From: JASFEQ01 sp050122535
GTDB lineage: Bacteria; Desulfobacterota; DSM-4660; Desulfatiglandales; HGW-15
Direction: 5' to 3'
Assembly (NCBI GenBank): GCA_050122535.1
Contig: JASFIT010000211.1
Location: forward strand, 1-7,964
DNA length: 7,964 nt
Shown: positions 1 through 4,776 of the stretch, piece by piece
Position numbering within the stretch: position 1 is the first letter of the stretch
Layout: each line of letters begins with the position of its first letter
Notes under the pieces: generated by a model
Seen by the model: only the letters and a program-made list of their open reading frames with translations
Databases searched by the model: none
Told to the model about the DNA's origin: nothing
Translations under genes and position numbers: made by a program

Positions 1-366
1 CTTGTCTGCGGCCCTCTGTAACACACGCTTTAGAACATACCGGGGGTCCCCCTCATAATGGGATCCATCAGGCTGCAGAATATCGCAGAACATGCGGGCC
101 ACTGGCCGCTCCTTTGGCCGCCAAGGGAGGAATCCGAAGGTTGAAGGATCGGGCATGGCAATCATGTCGCTCTCCTCGATCCGCGCGAACCCCTCAATGG
201 AGGAGCCATCGAAACCCATCCCTTCTGTCAATGCACCCTCCAGTTCGGAGGGTGCAATGGCAAAACCTTTTAACATGCCCAAGATATCCGTAAACCAGAT
301 CTGGATAAAACTTACATTTCTCTCTTTGACGATCTTCAATACATCTTTTTTGCTAGTGACAGGCAT
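1..366 (-). CDS. glnA: Glutamine synthetase type I-alpha, N-terminal part (runs off left edge)
   Basis: ATP-dependent ligation of ammonia to glutamate to give glutamine, in the cytoplasm as a dodecamer. Translating the minus strand from the ATG at 366 gives 122 residues starting MPVTSKKDVLK and containing the beta-grasp signature GMGFDGSSIEGF (residues 49-60; the Asp of FDGSS is D53) and ARIEESDM at 61-68. Arg62 in that stretch matches the Arg that marks the short, feedback-inhibited I-alpha enzymes such as Bacillus GlnA; the adenylylated I-beta enzymes lack it. The catalytic metal-binding part lies outside the window. The start is supported by AAGGAG 7 nt upstream. The gene follows the flotillin stop by only 17 nt, so it is probably the third gene of the glnB operon. 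No frameshift is seen. The family call is firm; the I-alpha subtype is inferred from the N-terminus only. Confidence 0.95.
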   Translation of the reverse strand, partial: MPVTSKKDVLKIVKERNVSFIQIWFTDILGMLKGFAIAPSELEGALTEGMGFDGSSIEGFARIEESDMIAMPDPSTFGFLPWRPKERPVARMFCDILQPDGSHYEGDPRYVLKRVLQRAADK

Positions 367-383
367 AAATCTTCTCCTTCCCC

Positions 384-1649
384 TTAACCTGTGAACTCCC
401 CACTGCCCTTGCCTTTGGCTTGAAGGATTTCGGGTATGTCCAGGCCAGTAGCATTTTTTATCTGCTCGAATATGGAGACGATAGACCCGGTCACGCCATG
501 GACATACGCCGGCACACCGTTGCCATTGCCGCTGTCCACGACTGTTACCTTGTCAATGGATAGGTTCTCAGCCACGACGCGAGTTATCTTATCCAATATG
601 TCGGGAAGCTGTTGGATCAAGAAGAGCTCTCTTGTATCTTCCTTTTCCCACTCTTGTCGCATCGATCTCACCGCCTCTGCCATTGCCTTTCCGTCTTCTA
701 TGATGTTGGCTGCTTTCCCCGTGGCCTTCAATTCCATGGCCTCTTTTTCTGCTCGAGCTGGAACAACCACATCTGCATCATATTTATGTCTGTTCATTTC
801 AACCCGCTGCTCTTCCAGTCTCTGCTCCTCTTCTACCCGAGCGATCTCACCAGCCACATTCGCTTTGGCTTCAAACCTGTTAGCTTCCGCAGCCAAATCT
901 GCTCTTTTCACGCGCAGTCTGTTTTCAGCCTCCACAATGCTCACATCTGCCTCGTGCTCTGCCACTCGTCCTTTTTTCTTCGCTTCCGCGGCCACGAGCA
1001 TCGCCTCAGCTTCCGCGTTCGCTTCAACAATTTTGGCATCCCTTCTCACCTCGGCGTTTTTCTTGCGTCCGATCGCATCCAAGTACCCTTCGTTGTCAGA
1101 GATGTGTTTAATCTTAAAGGTATCAAGGACCAGACCCAGACTCCTAAGGTCGCTTCTTGCCTGTTGGGCCACTTTCTCCGCAAACTCGAGCCTATTATTA
1201 TTCGCTTCCTCTGGGGTTAGGGTGGCGAGCACGCCTCGCAAACTACCCTCCAGGTTTTCCCTGGCGATCTGCGAAATGTCATTGATGTTCCTTCCCAGAA
1301 ACCTCTCCAGGGCATTGGACAATCCTTCCTCCTCGCTGCCTGCTATCTTCACATTGGCCATTGCTTGAAGGTTTATGGGAATGATGCCGCTGGTAAGGGC
1401 TCCTGTAAGCTCCAGGTCAATGGGGATCGTGGTCAAAGGCATGCGGGTCACAGATTCAATAATCGGGATCTTGAGACCGCGTCCCCCTTTGATAACCCTG
1501 TATCCCACCACTGTGCCATCCTTCAATTTCCTCTTCTTGCCTGAAAAGACGAGGATCTCATTTGGATGACAGATCCTCAGGTTTGCCTTGACAAAAGCAA
1601 GAATAATCAGTGCTGCTATAACAGCAATCCCAATCCAAATACCTAACAT
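384..1649 (-). CDS. SPFH/flotillin family membrane protein
   Basis: A 421-residue protein with flotillin architecture. Residues 1 to about 20 (MLGIWIGIAVIAALIILAF) form an N-terminal membrane segment. An SPFH/band-7 domain follows at roughly 24-190. Then comes a long Ala/Glu-rich helical region at about 195-330 with the EA-repeat pattern typical of flotillins (EANAEAEAM, VAEHEADV, LAAEANRFEAKA). A C-terminal oligomerisation-type region follows, with a Gly/Asn-rich hinge (DSGNGNGVPAYVHG). Flotillins scaffold membrane microdomains; a specific partner cannot be told from sequence, and no NfeD-like partner gene is next to it. The ATG at 1649 is preferred over the in-frame TTG at 1655 because AAGGAGG lies 7 nt before the ATG and almost touches the TTG. 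It sits between glnB and glnA, 17 nt from glnA, which suggests co-transcription and a role near the membrane during nitrogen stress (inference). The family call is firm; the cellular role is unknown. Confidence 0.92.
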   Translation of the reverse strand: MLGIWIGIAVIAALIILAFVKANLRICHPNEILVFSGKKRKLKDGTVVGYRVIKGGRGLKIPIIESVTRMPLTTIPIDLELTGALTSGIIPINLQAMANVKIAGSEEEGLSNALERFLGRNINDISQIARENLEGSLRGVLATLTPEEANNNRLEFAEKVAQQARSDLRSLGLVLDTFKIKHISDNEGYLDAIGRKKNAEVRRDAKIVEANAEAEAMLVAAEAKKKGRVAEHEADVSIVEAENRLRVKRADLAAEANRFEAKANVAGEIARVEEEQRLEEQRVEMNRHKYDADVVVPARAEKEAMELKATGKAANIIEDGKAMAEAVRSMRQEWEKEDTRELFLIQQLPDILDKITRVVAENLSIDKVTVVDSGNGNGVPAYVHGVTGSIVSIFEQIKNATGLDIPEILQAKGKGSGEFTG

Positions 1650-1656
1650 GGTCAAA

Positions 1657-1663
1657 CCTCCTT
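1657..1663 (-). promoter_or_regulatory. Shine-Dalgarno site deciding the flotillin start
   Basis: On the minus strand AAGGAGG is followed by a 7-nt spacer (TTTGACC) and then ATG at 1649. The competing upstream TTG (1655-1653) lies inside that spacer, about one base from the site, too close for normal initiation. This sets the protein at 421 rather than 423 residues. Confidence 0.8.
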
Positions 1664-1670
1664 GTTTCTC

Positions 1671-1760
1671 CTGGAATAATGGAATGTTGGAATAGTGGAA
1701 TCTTGGGGATACAATTCCTTTAATCCATCATTCCATTGTTCCACCATTCCAATATTCCTG
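1671..1760. repeat. Octamer-phased inverted repeat (TGGAATNN units) between glnB and the flotillin gene
   Basis: The left arm (1673-1706) reads as successive GGAATNNT units at exact 8-bp spacing (GGAAT at 1673, 1681, 1689, 1697, then TGGGGAT). The right arm (1725-1758) is its inverted copy, with TCC at 1732, 1740, 1748 and 1756. Pairing 1673 with 1758 and moving inward gives 28 matches in 34 positions. Five of the six mismatches fall in the two variable bases of the unit. The loop is about 18 nt (1707-1724). There is no T-run on either side, so it is not a standard intrinsic terminator. A related element with TGGAGTNN units lies at 7726-7792. It fills most of the 133-bp gap upstream of the flotillin ribosome site. 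Function unknown. Confidence 0.85.
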
Positions 1761-1782
1761 TTGCAAAGCGAACCAGAGCGCA

Positions 1783-2121
1783 TCATATGGCCTTTGTTCC
1801 CCTTTCAAGGGTTCGAATTTTTATGCATTGCGGGAGATCCTGTACGAAGATCTTTCCATCGCCCATATTTCCTGATCTTGATCCCTTGATGATCGCTTCA
1901 ATAGTCGGTTCCACAAAATCGTCATTCACTGCTATCTCCAGCCGCACTTTTTTCAGAAGATTCACCTCCTGCATCACACCTCTATACGTTTCCGTGTAAC
2001 CCATTTGATTACCGCATCCCAATGCATTGCTCACAGTCATGCTGTAAATCTCATTATCAAACAGGGCTTGTTTCACATCGTTCAGTTTGTGGGGCTGAAT
2101 CATGGCTATAACGTACTTCAT
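1783..2121 (-). CDS. glnB: PII nitrogen regulatory protein, atypical T-loop
   Basis: A 112-residue PII protein, full length for the family and collinear with E. coli GlnB without gaps. PII trimers sense ATP/ADP and 2-oxoglutarate and bind target enzymes, transporters or kinases through the T-loop. Conserved residues seen: T29, G37, Q39, G41, E44, Y46-R47-G48, K58, the GDGKIFV motif at 87-93 (K90) and R103. Differences from the canonical protein: Arg38 is Asn, Lys40 is Met, the uridylylation-site Tyr51 is Gln, and Arg101 is Lys. Control by UMP at position 51 is therefore impossible, and phosphate contacts to ATP may be altered. The start is ATG with GGGAGGT upstream. It is the first gene after a sigma-54 type promoter and heads the flotillin-glnA operon. 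It could equally be named glnK or a glnB paralogue; no amtB is beside it. Confidence 0.95.
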   Translation of the reverse strand: MKYVIAMIQPHKLNDVKQALFDNEIYSMTVSNALGCGNQMGYTETYRGVMQEVNLLKKVRLEIAVNDDFVEPTIEAIIKGSRSGNMGDGKIFVQDLPQCIKIRTLERGTKAI

Positions 2122-2173
2122 CGCTTGCGTACCTCCCTCGAGTTATAAAATTGCTTTGGCGATTTTATGGGAC

Positions 2174-2198
2174 GTCCCGCCACAATTCTGGGCGGGAC
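2174..2198 (-). promoter_or_regulatory. GC-rich hairpin in the glnB leader
   Basis: GTCCCGCC (2174-2181) and GGCGGGAC (2191-2198) are perfect 8-bp complements around a 9-nt loop. In the predicted glnB transcript the T-run (TTTTTTT, minus strand) lies before the stem rather than after it, so it does not have intrinsic-terminator layout in the glnB direction. On the plus strand it is followed by A, not T. It sits in the roughly 110-nt leader between the sigma-54 start point and the glnB ATG and may stabilise or regulate the mRNA, or be a dispersed palindrome. Confidence 0.6.
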
Positions 2199-2243
2199 TC
2201 AAAAAAACGAAATTGCTAAACAACGGTGTTGAAGTCGTTTAGA

Positions 2244-2258
2244 GCAAGGGGTGTGCCA
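2244..2258 (-). promoter_or_regulatory. Sigma-54 (RpoN) promoter for glnB operon
   Basis: The minus strand reads TGGCACACCCCTTGC, matching the -24/-12 consensus TGGCAC-N5-TTGC at every fixed position with correct GG-to-GC spacing. The predicted start point is near 2232, giving a leader of about 110 nt before the glnB ATG at 2121. A sigma-54 promoter on a PII/glutamine synthetase operon fits known nitrogen control and implies an NtrC-class activator bound upstream. Confidence 0.85.
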
Positions 2259-2288
2259 TTGGTGTCATAGTTTTTAAAATTGAAGGAA

Positions 2289-2301
2289 TATCAAAGACAT
2301 A
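2289..2301. promoter_or_regulatory. Possible IHF site between enhancer and sigma-54 promoter
   Basis: TATCAAAGACATA matches the IHF consensus WATCAANNNNTTR except at one position (A for the first T of TTR). It is centred near -63 from the predicted start, between the sigma-54 promoter and the twin palindromes, where IHF usually bends DNA at such promoters. One-mismatch matches arise by chance in AT-rich DNA, so the position is the main support. Confidence 0.35.
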
Positions 2302-2340
2302 AACCGCATAAAGGACCCCCATACCTGGATTTCATAATAA

Positions 2341-2352
2341 TACAATTTTGTA
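2341..2352. promoter_or_regulatory. Promoter-proximal TACA-N4-TGTA palindrome, candidate activator site
   Basis: TACAATTTTGTA is an inverted repeat of the same form as the site at 2371-2382. Its centre lies about 114 bp upstream of the predicted sigma-54 start, a normal distance for an enhancer-binding protein. The bound protein is unknown; it does not match the classic NtrC TGCAC-type site. Confidence 0.45.
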
Positions 2353-2370
2353 AACATTTTCTGGTTTTTA

Positions 2371-2382
2371 TACAAAAATGTA
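2371..2382. promoter_or_regulatory. Promoter-distal TACA-N4-TGTA palindrome, candidate activator site
   Basis: TACAAAAATGTA, extended to 14 bp as ATACAAAAATGTAT (2370-2383), has its centre exactly 30 bp (about three helical turns) from the centre of the proximal site. It lies about 144 bp upstream of the predicted start. The same-face spacing suits cooperative binding of two activator dimers. AT-rich context lowers certainty. Confidence 0.45.
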
Positions 2383-2503
2383 TTTTATTCTTTCCTTTTT
2401 TGTCAGCCTTCATCGGGATGAGACTATGATTGCACCGCTCCTTTTCATGCATCCTCAGTGGCCCGCATCTCAACAAAGAAATACAAATCTGATTAGAAAA
2501 TGC

Positions 2504-2534
2504 AGTTGATTGTATTCAACTAATCAACTAATAT
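2504..2534 (+). promoter_or_regulatory. Sigma-70-like promoter for aspS-gatC-gatA-gatB, with overlapping inverted repeat
   Basis: TTGATT (2506-2511), a 17-bp spacer and TAATAT (2529-2534) make a good sigma-70 match, with a start expected near 2541 and a leader of about 64 nt. Over it lie AGTTGA-N6-TCAACT (2504-2521), AGTTGATT (2504-2511) with its complement AATCAACT (2522-2529), and two abutting copies of CAACTAAT (2517-2524 and 2525-2532). Such symmetry across -35 and -10 could be a repressor operator; no regulator can be named. Confidence 0.6.
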
Positions 2535-2604
2535 GGAGAGTTTGCATAAAAGCCTTTGATATCAATGGGCTGGAAAATCCTTTATTAGATTCTAGGACAT
2601 TTTT

Positions 2605-4767
2605 ATGAAGTGGCGAGATAGAGTTTACTGCGGATCCTTGAGCGCCTCCGACATGGGCAGAGATGTGCTGCTCATGGGTTGGGTGGACGCCATTCGGGAC
2701 CATGGAAACCTGCTGTTCATTCACCTGCGAGACATCCGGGGGATTGTGCAAGTGGTTTTCGATCCCAATGTGAACAAAGAAAGCTATGAAAGGTCCACCA
2801 CGCTGAAGGAAGAATACGTGGTGGAAGTGCGGGGAAAGGTGGGCCGTAGGCAGAAGGGAACCGAAAATCCTAATCTGGAGACGGGAGATGTGGAAGTGTT
2901 CGCCGCAGAGCTTGAGATACTCTCTGAAGCAAAAACACTGCCTTTTCTGATCTCCGAGAAGGCCATGGTCTTTGGGGAAGAGATCCAGTCCAGCCCAGAA
3001 AATGTGGACGAAGAACTCAGGTTGCAATACAGATACCTGGATCTTCGGCGTCCCTCTGTTCAGGGTCTCTTCATAAAACGACACGAGATCATGAAATGCA
3101 TTCGTGACTACTTCCACGAGCTCGGCTTCACAGAAATTGAAACTCCCTTCCTGACGAAGAGCACGCCGGAGGGCGCCAGGGATTACTTGGTCCCTAGTCG
3201 GGTCCATGAGGGCAAATTTTATGCCCTTCCCCAGTCTCCTCAACTCTTCAAACAGATCCTCATGATGAGCGGGATGGACCGCTACTTTCAGATCGCAAGG
3301 TGTTTTCGTGATGAGGATCTAAGGCCCAACAGACAGCCGGAGTTTACCCAACTGGACATGGAGGCCGCCTTCATCGACGAGGAGTTCATCTATGGGGTCA
3401 TAGAAGCGTTGATCCTGAGGATGTTTGCACTGGGAGGGATCACCCTGCCCAGTCCTTTTCCACGGATGACCTATGGGGAGGCCATGGACCGCTATGGTAC
3501 CGAATGCCCAGATACACGCTTTGACATGTCCTTCGAAGAGGTGACGGACATCTTTCAAGATACCGACTACACGATTTTCCGTCAGGTCATTGGGCAGGGT
3601 GGCCAGATCAAGGGGTTCTGTGTCAAGGGTATGGCGAGCAAATTGAGTAAGAACGTCCTCCAGAATGAGTACGCTTTAAGTATAGTCCCATCGTTTGGGG
3701 CTAAAGGAATGACCTGGATGAAGGTGATTAACGGAAAGCTGGAGTCCAATATTGTCCAGTTCTTCTCTCCCACCGAGCAAGAGGCCATTAGAAAACGCTT
3801 CCGCGCTGAGGATAGTGATGTCATCATGATGATTGCTGATGCCTCCGTGGAAGTTTTGGAAAAGGCCCTCTGCAGCTTACGCCTCCATGTTGCTGAAAGG
3901 CTTGGGCTGATTCCTGAGGATCGCTATTGCCCCCTGTGGGTGACCGACTTCCCCCTCTTTGAACTCAAGGATGGGAGGTTAAGCTCCCAACACCATCCCT
4001 TCACCATGCCTGATAGGATCGATTTTGATCCCACAAACGAGGAGGAATTACTCCGTCTGAATTCCAGGGCCTACGACCTGGTCATAAATGGAGAAGAACT
4101 GGGTGGGGGTAGTGTCCGTATCCACAAGATGGAGGTCCAAGATAAGATCTTCAAGGCGCTGGGGTTGAACCCGAAGGAGGTGGAGACCAAGTTCGGGTTC
4201 TTTCTAAGAGCCATGGAATATGGTGCCCCACCCCACGGGGGCCTTGCCCTCGGACTTGATAGGGTCATTGCCATGATCTTGAAAACAGCATCCATCAGAG
4301 ATGTCATCCCCTTTCCCAAAAACCGGAGCGCCCTGTGTCCTTTGACCCAGGCACCTTCTCCGGTGGACAGATCACAGATCAGGGAGTTGGGTTTGGGTTC
4401 TGCAGGTCTTGTGGGAAGACCCGCAATAGGATTGAGACGGCCGACACAAGAAGATGTTGCTGCGCGTGCCTTTGAAGAATCGGAGAGAATCTCCAGAGGT
4501 GAGGTGAAGCATGTGGCAAAACTTGCTCGCCTGAAAATCACCGAGCCAGAGGCAGACGCCTATCAGAAGGAACTCAACGCCGTTTTGAAACATTTTGAGG
4601 CGCTGCAAGAGCTAGATACGGAAAACGTGGAGCCCATGAGCCACGTCTTGGAAATAAAGAATGTCTGGCGAGAGGATGAACCGAGAAAACCCGAAAAGCC
4701 GGAATCCCTGATGGCCAATGCACCCGATGAGGAATCCGGCTACTTTAAAGTCCCAAAGATCCTATAA
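2605..4767 (+). CDS. aspS-gatC: Aspartyl-tRNA synthetase fused to amidotransferase subunit GatC
   Basis: A 720-residue fusion. Residues 1 to about 597 are a complete bacterial AspRS: anticodon-binding OB fold (about 1-110), TPEGARDYLVP flipping loop (187-197), QSPQLFKQ (210-217), motif 2 FRDEDLRPNRQPEF (234-247), a GAD insertion (roughly 300-425), motif 3 GLALGLDR (546-553) and the usual QAPSPV tail. A linker of about 31 residues (598-628) leads to GatC (629-720), with HVAKLARLKI, ELDTENVEPMSHVL and a C-terminal ANAPDEESGYFKVPKIL. E. coli AspRS is about 590 residues and free GatC about 95. His33 (RDHGN) and Gly85 (KGTENPN) match the pair reported for non-discriminating AspRS, so it probably charges tRNA-Asp and tRNA-Asn. 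GatC bridges GatA and GatB, which follow directly. The ATG start has AGGA 7 nt upstream. The frame is open throughout, with no stop or frameshift at the junction. Confidence 0.96.
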   Translation: MKWRDRVYCGSLSASDMGRDVLLMGWVDAIRDHGNLLFIHLRDIRGIVQVVFDPNVNKESYERSTTLKEEYVVEVRGKVGRRQKGTENPNLETGDVEVFAAELEILSEAKTLPFLISEKAMVFGEEIQSSPENVDEELRLQYRYLDLRRPSVQGLFIKRHEIMKCIRDYFHELGFTEIETPFLTKSTPEGARDYLVPSRVHEGKFYALPQSPQLFKQILMMSGMDRYFQIARCFRDEDLRPNRQPEFTQLDMEAAFIDEEFIYGVIEALILRMFALGGITLPSPFPRMTYGEAMDRYGTECPDTRFDMSFEEVTDIFQDTDYTIFRQVIGQGGQIKGFCVKGMASKLSKNVLQNEYALSIVPSFGAKGMTWMKVINGKLESNIVQFFSPTEQEAIRKRFRAEDSDVIMMIADASVEVLEKALCSLRLHVAERLGLIPEDRYCPLWVTDFPLFELKDGRLSSQHHPFTMPDRIDFDPTNEEELLRLNSRAYDLVINGEELGGGSVRIHKMEVQDKIFKALGLNPKEVETKFGFFLRAMEYGAPPHGGLALGLDRVIAMILKTASIRDVIPFPKNRSALCPLTQAPSPVDRSQIRELGLGSAGLVGRPAIGLRRPTQEDVAARAFEESERISRGEVKHVAKLARLKITEPEADAYQKELNAVLKHFEALQELDTENVEPMSHVLEIKNVWREDEPRKPEKPESLMANAPDEESGYFKVPKIL

Positions 4768-4776
4768 GGCTAAAAG

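Larger units (their letters stand above)
2122..2604. other. Divergent intergenic control region between glnB and the aspS-gatC gene
   Basis: This 483-bp AT-rich stretch has no convincing gene. From the glnB side it holds the glnB ribosome site, a GC-rich leader hairpin (2174-2198), a sigma-54 type promoter (2244-2258), an IHF-like sequence (2289-2301) and two TACA-N4-TGTA palindromes (2341-2352 and 2371-2382). About 120 bp without a recognised element follows, then the sigma-70-like aspS promoter with overlapping inverted repeats (2504-2534). The aspS leader contains a perfect 10-bp palindrome TTGATATCAA (2556-2565), flanked by AGCC and GGCT, which could form a small hairpin. Confidence 0.75.

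Noticed and set aside
92..394. 100-codon plus-strand open frame at the left edge
   Set aside because: It is antisense to the glutamine synthetase N-terminus, which translates cleanly with the family signature.
436..1368. 310-codon plus-strand open frame opposite the flotillin gene
   Set aside because: It is antisense to a clear flotillin and its Ser/Ala-rich composition is what the reverse strand of an Ala/Glu-rich coiled coil produces. No domain or ribosome site supports it.
1671..1760. Intrinsic terminator or CRISPR array between glnB and the flotillin gene
   Set aside because: There is no T-run after the stem on either strand, and 8-bp units without spacers do not fit a CRISPR.
2174..2198. 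Intrinsic terminator upstream of glnB
   Set aside because: The T-run lies before the stem in the glnB direction, and on the plus strand the stem is followed by A residues.
2291..2476. Short 61-codon minus-strand reading frame in the glnB-aspS gap
   Set aside because: It starts with TTG without a good ribosome site, has no recognisable domain, and overlaps the palindromes and IHF-like site of the control region.
2122..2604. T-box riboswitch, tRNA or other structured RNA in the gap
   Set aside because: No T-box UGGN bulge/antiterminator pairing with a terminator, and no cloverleaf, was seen in the AT-rich sequence.
2605..2607. A later start for the AspRS gene
   Set aside because: The ATG at 2605 has AGGA at 7-nt spacing, and the protein begins at the normal place relative to the AspRS OB fold (YCGSL near residue 8).
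4071..4541. Minus-strand open frames of 78 to 156 codons around the AspRS-GatC junction
   Set aside because: They are shadows of the conserved AspRS motif 3 and GatC coding sequence on the other strand, with no family resemblance.
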